DNA of 64,000 bases from Colletes latitarsis (lineage: Eukaryota > Arthropoda > Insecta > Hymenoptera > Colletidae), in assembly GCF_051014445.1 (NCBI RefSeq), contig NW_027488366.1:15580001-15644000 (forward strand). Reading direction: 5' to 3'. Under the pieces are notes generated by a model, which was not told the DNA's origin, did no database searches, and saw only the letters and a list, made by a program, of their open reading frames with translations. The position numbers were made by a program, and so were the translations under genes. Positions 1-11,291 of the stretch are shown here, in pieces. Position 1 is the stretch's first letter. The number at the start of each line of letters is the position of its first letter.

Positions 1-119
1 GTACCACTTTACTACGTGATCCAATCCAGAAATAGCCAAGGATCTAGCCATGAAGTATGAGAAATATGCGAAAGTATGAGCCTGATGAGGGCAAATCCTA
101 GACCTAACCCAGACCTAAG
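1..119 (+). repeat. Partial first monomer (class B)
   Basis: The window opens inside a monomer at the GGTACC-flanking TACCACTTTACTACG segment and reaches the next monomer start at 120. It has the class B segment AGCCATGAAGTATGAG and the variant GCCAAGG instead of GCCCAGG. The equivalent bases at 14273 onward carry the same variant, so the 14,272-bp duplication extends left beyond the window. Confidence 0.9.
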
Positions 120-295
120 ATGCGTTATCCTCTAAAATATTTATCCAGAACAGGTTTCATTGAATGTTTCAGTGTGGTACCACTTTACTACGTGATCCAA
201 TCCAGAAATAGCCCAGGATCTAGCCATGAACTATGAGAAATATGCGATAGTAAGAGCCTGATGAGGGCAAATCCTAGACCTATCCCAGACCTAAC
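120..295 (+). repeat. Representative class B monomer
   Basis: Class B monomers carry AATCCAGAAATAGCCCAGG followed by AGCCATGAA and TATGAGAAATATGCG in the right half. This one pairs that right half with the TTATCCAGA left part and TTTCATTGAATG, the usual partner, and with CCACTTTACTACG after the KpnI palindrome. Reading frames through class B usually hit a TGA in TATGAG, which is why open frames appear almost only in class A. Class B is interspersed with class A without strict alternation. Confidence 0.9.
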
Positions 296-471
296 TTGCG
301 TTATCCTCTAAAATATTGATCGAAACCAGGTTTAATTGACTGTTTCAGCGTGGTACCACATTACTACGTGATACAATTCAGAAACAGCCCAGGATCTAGC
401 CATGAAGTATGAGAAATATGCGAAAGTATGAGCCAGATGAGGGCAAATCCTAGACGTAACCCAGACCTAAC

Positions 472-647
472 ATGCGTTATCCTCTAAAATATTTATCAAG
501 ACCAGGTTTAATAGAATGTTTCAGTGTGGTACCACATTACTACGTGATCCAAACCAGAAAAAACCCAGGATCCGTTCAACAAGTATGTGAAGAATGCGAA
601 TGTATGAGTCTGATCAGTGAAAATCTCAGGCCTTACCAAGACCTAAC
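472..647 (+). repeat. Representative class A monomer
   Basis: Class A monomers carry CCAAACCAGAAAAAACCCAG, then ATCCGTTCAAC or ATCTGTTCAAC, then AAGTATGTGAAGAATGCG or AAGTATGTGAAAAACGCG. In this copy the palindrome GTGGTACCAC lies at 526-535 and the A-tract at 558-563. The left part is TTTATCAAGACCAGG with TTTAATAGAATG. A duplicate of this monomer sits at 14744-14919 inside the 14,272-bp duplication. Confidence 0.9.
526..535. other. Conserved 10-bp palindrome GTGGTACCAC (example)
   Basis: GTGGTACCAC equals its own reverse complement and contains a KpnI site. It is present in most monomers at about monomer position 55-64. Main exceptions are the GTTGTACTTC subtype, the GTGGACCCAC and GTGGTCCCAC subtypes, and scattered point variants. 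No binding protein can be inferred from sequence alone. A KpnI digest should give a ladder based on 176 bp. Confidence 0.9.
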
Positions 648-874
648 TTGCGTTGTCCTCTAAAATATTGATGGAAACCAGGTTTCATTGACTGCTTCAG
701 TGTGGTACTACATTACTACGTGAGGTAATCCAGAAAAAGCCCAGGATCTAGCCATCAAGTATGAGAAATATGCGAAAGAATGAGCCTGATGAGAGCAAAT
801 CCCAGACCTAACCTAGACCTAACATGCGTTATCCTCTAAAATAATGAGCGAAACCAGGTTTAATGGACTGTTTC

Positions 875-890
875 AGTGTGGTACCACACT
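875..890. other. Extended 16-bp palindrome (example)
   Basis: In monomers reading CACACTACT after the KpnI site the dyad extends to AGTGTGGTACCACACT, a perfect 16-bp palindrome. Further examples are at 2814-2829, 43326-43341 and 44548-44563. These monomers usually have the TGAGCGAAACC left part with TTTAATGGACTG. The symmetry could let a short hairpin form in single strands, or could be a site for a dimeric protein; both are inference. Confidence 0.88.
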
Positions 891-999
891 ACTTCGTGAT
901 CCAAACCAGAAAAAACCCAGGATCTGTTCAACAAGTATGTGAAAAACGCGAAACTGTGAGCCTGATGAGGGCGAATCCCATACCTATGCCAGACCTAAC

Positions 1000-1175
1000 T
1001 TGCGTTGTCCTCTAAGATATTGATGGAAACCAGGTTTAATTGACTGTTTCAGTGTTGTACTTCATTACTACGTGATGCAGTCCAGAAAAAGCCCAGGATA
1101 TAGCCATCAAGTATGAGAAATATGCGAAAGAATGAGCCTGAAGAGAGCAAATCCCAGACCTAACCTAGACCTAAC
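1000..1175 (+). repeat. Class B subtype lacking the KpnI palindrome
   Basis: In this subtype GTGGTACCACATT is replaced by GTTGTACTTCATT, which removes both the KpnI site and the dyad. It travels with the TGATGGAAACCAGG left part, GATGCA(A/G)TCC, and AGCCATCAAG in the right half. Further examples lie near 2995, 4403, 5283, 5989, 6516, 7754, 9868, 20435, 21142, 21669, 25017, 27836, 32582, 33464, 33818, 53347 and 54934. I saw none between about 33.9 and 53.3 kb, nor after 55 kb. Confidence 0.85.
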
Positions 1176-1249
1176 ATGCGTTATCCTCTAAAATATTTAT
1201 CAAGACCAGGTTTAATTGAATGTTTCAGTGTGGTACCACTTTACTACGT

Positions 1250-1300
1250 GATCCAAAGCAGAATAAACCCTCGATCAGGTCAACAGGTATGTTAAAACTG
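1250..1300 (+). repeat. Class C-like segment without the second palindrome
   Basis: This monomer carries the class C mark CCCTCGATCAGGTCAAC but reads AACAGGTATGTT where later class C copies read AACATGCATGTT. The duplicate near 15,525-15,575 has the same form. It looks like the ancestral, or an alternative, class C sequence, seen only in the first third of the window. Confidence 0.75.
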
Positions 1301-2563
1301 CGAAAGTATGACCCTGATGAGTGCAAATCCTAGGCCTAACCTAGACCTAACTTGCGTTATCCTCTAAAATATTGATCGAAACCAGGTTTAATTGACTGTT
1401 TCAGTGTGGTACCACATTACTACGTCATACAATCCAGAAACAGCCCAGGATCTAGCCATCCAGTACGAGAAATATGCGAAAGAATGTGCCTGATGAGAGC
1501 AAATCCCAGACCTAACCCAGACCTAACATGCGTTATCCTCTAAAATGTTTATCAAGACCAGGTTTAATTGAATGTTTCAGTTTAGCACCACATTACTATG
1601 TGATCCAAACCAGAAAATAACCCAGGGTCTGTTCAACGAGTATGTGAAGTGTGCGAAAGTATGAGTCTGATGAGGGCAAATCCCAGACCTATCCCAGACC
1701 TAACATGCGTTATCCTCTAAAATATTTATCAAGACCAGGTTTAATTGATTGTTTCAGTGTGGACCCACATTACTACGTGATCCAAACCAGAAAAAACCCA
1801 GGATCCGTTCAACAAGTATGTGAAGAATGCGAAAGTATGAGTCTGATGAGTGAAAATCCCAGGCCTAACCTAGACCTAACATGTGTTATCCTCAAAAATA
1901 TTGATCGAAACCTGGTTTAATCGACCGTTTCAGTGTGGTACCACATTACTATGTGATCCAAACCAGAAAATAACCCAGGATCTGTTCAACGAGTATGTGA
2001 AGTGTGCGAAAGTATGAGTCTGATGAGGTCAAATCCCAGACCAATCCAAGACTTAACTTGCGTTATCCTCTAAAATATTGATCGAAACCAGGTTTAATCG
2101 ACTGTTTCAGTGTGGTACCACATTACTACGTGATCCAAACGAGAAAAAACCCAGGATCAGTTCAACAAGTATAAGAAGAATGCGAAAGTATGAGTCTGAT
2201 GGGTGAAAATCCCAGGCCTTACCTAGACCTAACTTGCGTTATCCACTAAAATATTTATCAAGACCAGGTTTAATTGATTGTTTCAGTGTGGACCCACATT
2301 ACTACGTGATCCAAACCAGAAAAAACCCAGGATCAGTTCAACAAGTATAAGAAGAATGCGAAAGTATGAGCCTGTTGAGGGCAAATCCCGGACCTATCCC
2401 AGACCTAACCTGCGTTATCCTCTAAAATATTCATCGAAACCAGGTTTAAACGACTGTTTCAGTGTGGTACCACATTACTATGTGATCCAAACCAGAAAAT
2501 AACCCAGGATCTGTTCAACGAGTATGTGAAGTGTGCGAAAGTATGAGTCTGATGAGGGCAAAT

Positions 2564-2585
2564 CCCAGACCTATCCCAGACCTAA
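2564..2585 (+). repeat. 11-bp direct repeat at the monomer end (example)
   Basis: CCCAGACCTAT (2564-2574) is followed directly by CCCAGACCTAA (2575-2585). Nearly every monomer carries this doublet or a diverged form such as TAGACCTAACC. It is the only clear short tandem repeat inside the monomer, and loss of one copy explains the 165-bp monomers. Confidence 0.9.
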
Positions 2586-4229
2586 CTTGCGTTATCCTCT
2601 AAAATATTTATCAAGACCAGGTTTAATTGATTGTTTCAGTGTGGACCCACATTACTACGTGATCCAAACCAGAAAAAACCCAGGATCCGTTCAACAAGTA
2701 TGTGAAGAATGCGAAAGTATGATTCTGATGAGTGAAGAAACCAGGCCTGACCTAGACCTAACAAGCGCTATCCTCTAAAATATTGAGCGAAACCAGGTTT
2801 AATGGACTGTTTCAGTGTGGTACCACACTACTACGGGATCCAAACCAGAAAAAGCCCAGGATCTGTTCAACAAGTATGTGAAAAACGCGACAGTATGAGC
2901 CTGATGAGGGCAAATCCCAGACCTATCCCAGACCTAACTTGCGTTGTCCTCTAATATATTGATGGAAACCAGGTTTAATTGACTGTTTCAGTGCTGTACT
3001 TCATTACTACGTGATGCAATCCAGAAAAAGCTCAGGATCTAGCCATCAAGAATGAGAAATATGCGAAAGAATGAGCCTGATGAGAGTAAATCCCAGACCT
3101 ATCCCAGACCTAACTTGCGTTATCCTCCAAAATATTGATCGAAACCAGGTTTAATTGACTGTTTCAGTGTGGTACCACATTACTACGTGATCCGAACCAG
3201 AAAAAACCCAGGATCTGTTCAACAAGTATGTGAAAAACGCGAAACTGTGAGCCTGATGAGGGCAAATCTTAGACTTAACCCAGACATAAGATGCGTTATC
3301 CTCTAAAATATTTATCCAGACCAGGTTTCATTGAATGTTTCAGTGTGGTACCACTTTACTACGTGATCCAATCCAGAAATAGCCCAGGATCTAGCCATGA
3401 AGTATGAGAAATATGCGATAGTAAGAGCCTGATGAGGGCAAATCCTAGACCTATCCCAGACCTAACTTGCGTTATCCTCTAAAGTATTGATCGAAACCAG
3501 GTTTAATTGACTGTTTCAGCGTGGTACCACATTACTACGTGAAACAATGCAGAAACAGCCCAGGATCTAGCCATGAAGTATGAGAAATATGCGAAAATAT
3601 GAGCCTGATGAGGGCAAATCCTAGACGTAACCCAGACCTAACATGCGTTATCCTCTAAAATATTTATCAAGACCAGGTTTAATAGAATGTTTCAGTGTGG
3701 TACCACATTACTACGTGATCCAAACCAGAAAAAACCCAGGATCCGTTCAACAAGTATGTGAAGAATGCGAAAGTATGAGCCTGATGAGTGAAAAAACCAG
3801 GCCTGACCTAAACCTAACATGCGTTATCCTCTAAAATATTGAGCGAAACCAGGTTTAATGGACTGTTTCAGTGTGGTACCACACTACTGCGGGATCCAAA
3901 CCAGAAAAAACCCAGGATCTGTTCAACTAGTATGTGAAAAACGCGAAAGTATGAGCCTGATGAGGGCAAATCCCAGACCTATCCCAGACCTAACTTGCGT
4001 TATCCTTTAAAATATTGATCGAAACCAGGTTTAATCGACTGTTTCAGTGTGGAACCACATTACTACGTGATCCAAACCAGAAAAAAACCCAGGATCTTGT
4101 CAACGAGTATGTGAAAAACGCGAAAGTATGAGCCTGATGAGGGCAAATCCCGGACCTATCCCAGACCTAACTTGCGTTATCCTCAAAAATATTGATCGAA
4201 ACCTGGTTTAATAGAATGTTTCAGTGTGG

Positions 4230-4650
4230 TCCCACATTACTACGTGATCCAAACCAGAAAAAACCCAGGATCCGTTCAACAAGTATGTGAAGAATGCGAA
4301 AGCATGAGTCTCACGAGTGAAAATCCCAGACCTAACCTAGACCTAACATGCGTTATCCTCTAAAATATTGATGGAAACCTGGTTTAATTGACTGTTTCAG
4401 TGTTGTACTTCATTACTACGTGATGCGACCCAGAAAAAGCCCAGGATCTAGCCATCAAGTATGAGAAATATGCGAAAGTATGAGCCTGATGTGGGCAAAT
4501 CGCAGGCCTAACCAAGACCTAACATGCGTTGTCCTCTAAAATATTGATGGAAACCAGGTTTAATGGACTGTTTCAGTGTGGCACCACTTTACTACGTGAT
4601 CCAAAGCAGAAAATAACCCAGGATCTGTTCAACGAGTATGTGAACGGTGC
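4230..4650. repeat. 9-monomer-spaced duplicate, left copy
   Basis: This short block carries the rare markers GCATGAGTCTCACGAG, GATGCGACCCAG and GATGTGGGCAAATCGCAGG, all repeated 1,586 bases to the right at 5816-6236. It ends in GTGAACGGTGCGAA, after which the copies differ. The separation is nine monomers plus two bases. Confidence 0.8.
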
Positions 4651-4921
4651 GAAAGTATGAGTCTGATGAGGGCAAATCCCAGACCTATCCCAGACCTAAC
4701 ATGCGTTATCCTCTAAAATATTTATCCAGACCAGGTTTAATTGATTGTTTCAGTGTGGTCCCACATTACTACGTGATCCAAACCAGAAAAAACCCAGGAT
4801 CTGTTCAACAAGTATGTGAAAAACGCGAAAGTATGAGCCTGATGAGGGCAAATCCCGGACCTATCCCAGACCTAACTTGCGTTATCCTCAAAAATATTGA
4901 TCGAAACCTGGTTTAATAGAA

Positions 4922-6719
4922 TGTTTCAGTGTGGTCCCACATTACTACGTGATCCAAACCAGAAAAAACCCAGGATCCGTTCAACAAGTATGTGAAGAAT
5001 GCGAAAGTATGAGTCTGATGAGTGAAAATCCCAGGCCTGACCTAGACCTAACATGCGTTATCCTCTAAAATATTGAGCGAAACCAGGTTTAATGGACTGT
5101 TTCAGTGTGGTACCACACTACTACGGGATCCCAACCAGAAATAACCCAGGATCTGTTCAACAAGTATGTGAAAAACGCGAAAGTATGAGCTTGATGAGGG
5201 CAAATCCCAGACCTATCCCAGACCTAACTTGCGTTGTCCTCTAAAATATTGATGGAAACCAGGTTTAATTGACTGTTTCAGTGTTGTACTTCACTACTAC
5301 GTGATGCAATCCAGAAAAAGCCCAGGATCTAGCCATCAAGTATGAGAAATATGCGAAAGAATGAGCCTGATAAGAGCAAATCCCAGACCTAAACTAGACC
5401 TAACATGAATTATTCTCTTAAATATTGATCGAAACCAGGTGTAATTGATTGTTTCAGTGTGGTCCCACATTACTACGTGATCCAAACCAGAAAAAACCTA
5501 GGATCCGTTCAACAAGTATGTGAAGAATACGAAAGTATGAGTCTGATGAGTGAAAATACCAGACCTAACCTAGACCTAACATGCGTTATCCTCAAAAATA
5601 CTGATCGAAACCTGGTTTAATCGACTGTTTCAGTGTGGTACCACATTACTATGTGATCCAAACAAGAAAGTAACCCAGGATCTGTTCAACGAGTATGTGA
5701 AGGGTGCGAAAGTATGAGTCTGACGAGGTCAAATCCCAGACCTATCCCAGACCTAACTTGCGTTATCCTCTAAAATATTTATCAAGACCAGGTTTAATTG
5801 AATGATTCAGTGTGGTACCACATTACTACGTGATACAAACCAGAAAAAACCCAGGATCCGTTCAACAAGTATGTGAAGAATGCGAAAGCATGAGTCTCAC
5901 GAGTGAAAATCCCAGACCTAACCTAGACCTAACATGCGTTATCCTCTAAAATATTGATGGAAACCTGGTTTAATTGACTGTTTCAGTGTTGTACTTCATT
6001 ACTACGTGATGCGACCCAGAAAAAGCCCAGGATCTAGCCATCAAGTATGAGAAATATGCGAAAGTATGAGCCTGATGTGGGCAAATCGCAGGCCTAACCA
6101 AGACCTAACATGCGTTGTCCTCTAAAATATTGATGGAAACCAGGTTTAATGGACTGTTTCAGTGTGGCACCACTTTACTACGTGATCCAAAGCAGAAAAT
6201 AACCCAGGATCTGTTCAACGAGTATGTGAACGGTGCGAAGGTATGAGTCTGATGAGGTCAAATCCCAGACCTATCCCAGACCTAACTTGCGTTATCCTCT
6301 AAAATATTGATCGAAACGAGGTTTAATCGACTGTTTCAGTGTGGTACCACATTACTACGTGATCCAAACCAGAAAAAACCCAGGATCAGTTCAACAAGTA
6401 CGTGAAAAACGCGAATGTATGAGCCTGATTAGGGCGAATCCCAGACCTATCCCAGACCTAACTTGCGTTATCCTCTAAAATATTGATGGAAACCAGGTTT
6501 AATTGACTGTTTCAGTGTTGTACTTCATTACTACGTTATGCAATCCAGAAAAAGCTCAGGATCTAGCCATCAAGTAAGAGAAATATGCGAAAGAATGTGC
6601 CTGATTAGAGCAAATCCCAGACCTAACCTAGACCTAACATGAATTATTCTCTAAAATATTGATCGAAACCAGGTTTAATTGACTGTTTCAGTGTGGTCCC
6701 ACATTGCTACGTGATCCAA
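4922..6719. repeat. Segmental duplication D2, left copy
   Basis: Matches 20074-21871 at an offset of 15,152. Shared rare variants include AATTATTCTCTTAAAT with GGTGTAATTG near 5405, GCATGAGTCTCACGAG at 5884, GTGAACGGTGCGAAGG, and TACGTTATGCAATCC near 6530. The right edge is sharp: GTGATCCAA at the end of this block is followed by TTCAG here and by ACCAG in the other copy. It includes the right copy of the 9-monomer-spaced duplicate (5816-6236). Confidence 0.88.
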
Positions 6720-8327
6720 TTCAGAAATAGCCCAGGATCTAGCCTTGAAGTATGAGAAATATGCGAAAGTATGAGCCTGATGAGGGCAAATCCTAGACCC
6801 AACCCAGACCTAACATGCGTCATCCTCTAAAATATTTATCAAGACCAGGTTTAATTGAATGTTTCAGTGTGGTACCACATTACTATGTGATCCAAACCAG
6901 AAAATAACGCAGGATCTGTTCAACGAGTATGCGAAGTGTGCGAAAGTATGAGCCTGATGAGGGCAAATCCCAGACCTATCCCAGACCTAACATGCGTTAT
7001 CCTCTAAAATATTTATCAAGACCAGGTTTAATTGATTGTTTCAGTGTGGACCCACATTACTACGTGATCCAAACCAGAAAAAACCCAGGATCCGTTCAAC
7101 AAGTATGTGAAGAATGCGAAAGTATGAGTCTGATGAGTGAAAATCCTAGGCCTGACCTAGACCTAACATGCGTTGTCGTCTACAATATTGAGCGAAACCA
7201 GGGTTAATGGACTGTTTCAGTGTGGTACCACACTACTACGTGATCCAAACCAGAAAAAACCGAGGATCCGTTCAACAAGTATGTGAAGAATGCGAAAGTA
7301 TGAGTCTGATGAGTGAAAAAACCAGGCCTGACCAAGACCTAACATGCGTTATCCTCAAAAATATTGAGCGAAACCAGGTTTAATGGACTATTTCAGTGTG
7401 GTACCACACTACTACGGGATCCAAACCAGAAAAAACCCAGGATCTGTTCAACTAGTATGTGAAAAACGCGAAAGTATGAGCCTGATGAGGGCAAATCCCA
7501 GACCTATCCCAGACCTAACTTGCGTTATCCTCTAAAATATTGATCGAAACCAGGATTAATCGACTGTTTCAGTGTGGAACCACATTATTACGTGATCCAA
7601 ACCAGAAAAAAACCCAGGATCTTGTCAACGAGTATGTGAATTGTGCGAAAGTATGAGTCTGATGAGGGCTAATCCCAGACCTATCCCAGACCTAGCTTGC
7701 GTTATCCTCGAAGATATTGATGGAAACCAGGTTTAATTGACTATTTCAGTGTTGTACTTCATTACTACGTGATGCAGTCCAGAAAAAGCCCAGGATATAG
7801 CCATCAAGTATGAGAAATATGCGAAAGAATGAGCCTGATGAGAGCAAATCCCAGACCTAACCTAGACCTAACATGCGTTATCCTCTAAAATATTTATCAA
7901 GACCAGGTTTAATTGAATGTTTCAGTGTGGTACTACATTACTACGTGACCCAAACCAGAAAATAACCCAGGATCTGTTCAACGAGTATGTGAAGTGTGCG
8001 AAAGTATGAGTCTGATGAGGTCAAATCCCAGACCAATCCCAGACTTAACTTGCGTTATCCTCTAAAATATTGATCGAAACCAGGTTTAATCGACTGTTTC
8101 AGTGTGGTACCACATTACTACGTGATCCAAACGAGAAAAAACCCAGGATCAGTTCAACAAGTATAAGAAGAATGCGAAAGTATGAGTCTGATGAGTGAAA
8201 ATCCCAGGGCTAACCTAGACCTAACATGCGTTATCCTCTAAAATATTAATCCAAACCAGGTTTAATGGACTGTTTCAGTGTGGTACCACATTACTACGTG
8301 ATACAAACCAGAAAAAACCCAGGATCT
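6711..8327. repeat. 12-monomer tandem duplication D3, left copy
   Basis: Matches 8826-10442 at offset 2,115 (12 x 176 plus 3). Shared private variants include GCCTTGAAGTATGAG, AGACCCAACCC, GTCGTCTACAATATTG, CTCGAAGATATTGATGG and GACTATTTCAG. The start overlaps the end of D2 by a few bases. Sequence at 8328-8825, about three monomers, sits between the two copies and has no counterpart after the second. Confidence 0.88.
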
Positions 8328-8825
8328 GTTCAACAAGTATGAGAAGAATGCGAAAGTATGAGTCTGATCAGTGAAAATCTCAGGCCTTACCTAGACCTAA
8401 CTTGCGTTGTCCTCTAAAATATTGATGGAAACCAGGTTTCGTTGACTGTTTCAGTGTGGTACTACGTTACTACGTGATGCAATCCGGAAAAAGCACAGGA
8501 TCTAGCCATCAAGTATGAGACAAATGCGAAAGAATGAGCCTGATGAGAGCAAATCCCAGACCTAACCTAGACCTAACATGTGTTATCCTCTAAAATATTG
8601 AGCGAAACCAGGTTTAATGGACGGTTTCAGTGTGGTACCACACTACTTCGTGATCCAAACCAGAAAAAACCCAGGATCTGTTCAACAAGTATATGAAAAA
8701 CGCGAAACTGTGAGCCTGATGAGGGCAAATCTTAGACCTATCCCAGACCTAAGATGCGTTGTCCTCTAAAATATTTATCCAGACCAGGTTTCATTGAATG
8801 TTTCAGTGTGGTGCCACTTTACTAC
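8328..8825. repeat. Three-monomer spacer between D3 copies
   Basis: Ordinary satellite monomers, including one reading GTACTACGTTACTACG and one with TGAGCGAAACCAGG, GGACGGTTTC and CACTACTTCGTG. The last part resembles the start of the partial third D3 copy near 11774-11995, which suggests that this spacer marks the original left border of the amplified unit. Confidence 0.7.
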
Positions 8826-10442
8826 GTGATCCAATTCAGAAATAGCCCAGGATCTAGCCTTGAAGTATGAGAAATATGCGAAAGTATGAGCCTGATGAGG
8901 GCAAATCCTAGACCCAACCCAGACCTAACATGCGTCATCCTCTAAAATATTTATCAAGACCAGGGTTAATTGAATGTTTCAGTGTGGTACCACATTACTA
9001 TGTGATCCAAACCAGAAAATAACGCAGGATCTGTTCAACGAGTATGCGAAGTGTGCGAAAGTATGAGCCTGATGAGGGCAAATCCCAGACCTATCCCAGA
9101 CCTAACATGCGTTATCCTCTAAAATATTTATCAAGACCAGGTTTAATTGATTGTTTCAGTGTGGACCCACATTACTACGTGATCCAAACCAGAAAAAACC
9201 CAGGATCCGTTCAACAAGTATGTGAAGAATGCGAAAGTATGAGTCTGATGAGTGAAAATCCTAGGCCTGACCTAGACCTAACATGCGTTGTCGTCTACAA
9301 TATTGAGCGAAACCAGGGTTAATGGACTGTTTCAGTGTGGTACCACACTACTACGTGATCCAAACCAGAAAAAACCGAGGATCCGTTCAACAAGTATGTG
9401 AAGAATGCGAAAGTATGAGTCTGATGAGTGAAAAAACCAGGCCTGACCAAGACCTAACATGCGTTATCCTCAAAAATATTGAGCGAAACCAGGTTTAATG
9501 GACTATTTCAGTGTGGTACCACACTACTACGGGATCCAAACCTGAAAAAACCCAGGATCTGTTCAACTAGTATGTGAAAAACGCGAAAGTATGAGCCTGA
9601 TGAGGGCAAATCCCAGACCTATCCCAGACCTAACTTGCGTTATCCTCTAAAATATTGATCGAAACCAGGATTAATCGACTGTTTCAGTGTGGAACCACAT
9701 TATTACGTGATCCAAACCAGAAAAAAACCCAGGATCTTGTCAACGAGTATGTGAATTGTGCGAAAGTATGAGTCTGATGAGGGCTAATCCCAGACCTATC
9801 CCAGACCTAGCTTGCGTTATCCTCGAAGATATTGATGGAAACCAGGTTTAATTGACTATTTCAGTGTTGTACTTCATTACTACGTGATGCAGTCCAGAAA
9901 AAGCCCAGGATATAGCCATCAAGTATGAGAAATATGCGAAAGAATGAGCCTGATGAGAGCAAATCCCAGACCTAACCTAGACCTAACATGCGTTATCCTC
10001 TAAAATATTTATCAAGACCAGGTTTAATTGAATGTTTCAGTGTGGTACTACATTACTACGTGACCCAAACCAGAAAATAACCCAGGATCTGTTCAACGAG
10101 TATGTGAAGTGTGCGAAAGTATGAGTCTGATGAGGTCAAATCCCAGACCAATCCCAGACTTAACTTGCGTTATCCTCTAAAATATTGATCGAAACCAGGT
10201 TTAATCGACTGTTTCAGTGTGGTACCACATTACTACGTGATCCAAACGAGAAAAAACCCAGGATCAGTTCAACAAGTATAAGAAGAATGCGAAAGTATGA
10301 GTCTGATGAGTGAAAATCCCAGGGCTAACCTAGACCTAACATGCGTTATCCTCTAAAATATTAATCCAAACCAGGTTTAATGGACTGTTTCAGTGTGGTA
10401 CCACATTACTACGTGATACAAACCAGAAAAAACCCAGGATCC
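8826..10442. repeat. 12-monomer tandem duplication D3, right copy
   Basis: Near-identical to 6711-8327. One difference noted is AACCTGAAAAAACCC near 9540 against AACCAGAAAAAACCC. After the block (10442) the sequence diverges into GTGAGGAATGCGAATG. Confidence 0.88.
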
Positions 10443-10763
10443 GTTCAACAAGTATGTGAGGAATGCGAATGTATGAGTCTGATGAGTGAAAATCCCAGGC
10501 CTTACCTAGACCTAACTTGCGTTATCCTCTAAAATATTTATCAAGACCAGGTTTAATTGATTGTTTCAGTGTGGACCCACATTACTACGTGATCCAAACC
10601 AGAAAAAACCCAGGATCAGTTCAACAAGTATAAGAAGAATGCGAAAGTATGAGCCTGATGAGGGCAAATCCCAGACCAATCCCAGACTTAACTTGCGTTA
10701 TCCTCTAAAATATTGATCGAAACCAGGTTTAATCGACTGTTTTAGTGTGGTACCACATTACTA

Positions 10764-11291
10764 CGTGATCCAAACCAGAAAAAACCCAGGATCTGTTCAA
10801 CAAGTATGTGAAAAACGCGAAACTGTGAGCCTGATGAGGGCAAATCTTAGACCTAACCCAGACCTAAGATGCGTTATCCTCTAAAATATTTATCCAGACC
10901 AGGTTTCATTGAATGTTTCAGTGTGGTACCACTTTACTACGTGATCCAATCCAGAAATAGTCCAGGATCTAGCCATGAAGTATGAGAAATATGCGATAGT
11001 AAGAGCCTGATGAGGGCAAATCCAAGACCTATCCCAGACCTAACTTGCGTTATCCTCTAAAGTATTGATCGAAACCAGGTTTAATTGACTGTTTCAGCGT
11101 GGTACCACATTACTACGTGATGCAATCCAGAAAAAGCCCAGGATCTAGCCATCAAGTATGAGAAATATGCGAAAGAATGAGCCTGATGAGAGCAAATCCC
11201 AGACCTAACCTAGACCTAACATGCGTTATCCTCTAAAATAATGAGCGAAACCAGGTTTAATGGACGGTTTCAGTGTGGTACCACACTACTT
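10764..11291. repeat. 3-monomer tandem duplication, first copy
   Basis: Repeats at 11292-11819 with an offset of exactly 528 (3 x 176). Private variants shared by both copies include AAATAGTCCAGG, GCAAATCCAAGACC, AAATAATGAGCG and GGACGGTTTC. Each unit contains an A, a B and a second B monomer. Confidence 0.88.

Larger units (their letters stand above)
1..4115. repeat. Segmental duplication D1, left copy
   Basis: This stretch matches 14273-18387 at a constant offset of 14,272. Reading both copies at marker positions I noted four substitutions (near 43, 1437, 2994 and 3194) and no indel. Rare variants such as GTGAGGTAATCC and CATACCTATGCC are shared. The match stops within GTATGTGAA: at 4116 this copy continues AAACGCG while the other continues TTTTGCG. 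The left edge is outside the window. Confidence 0.9.

Noticed and set aside
281..300. Telomere-like repeat in the CCTAACC and CCCAGACCTAA stretches
   Set aside because: Only two 11-bp units occur per monomer and they do not form runs of a telomeric hexamer or heptamer.
430..450. Hammerhead ribozyme-like core (CTGATGAG, with GAAA nearby), since some animal satellites encode hammerheads
   Set aside because: In CTGATGAGGGCAAATCCC a GGG/CCC pairing is possible but GAAA does not follow it. In CTGATGAGTGAAAA there is no stem II, and I find no partner strand such as ACTCATAC for stem I or CCTGGGA for stem III on the same strand. A covariance search against the Rfam hammerhead models would settle it; a significant hit would reverse this.
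881..906. CENP-B box around CACTACTTCGTGATCCAAACC
   Set aside because: It has TTCG, but the required central A and the CGGG part of the TTCGnnnnAnnCGGG pattern are absent. I saw no match on the other strand in the common monomer types.
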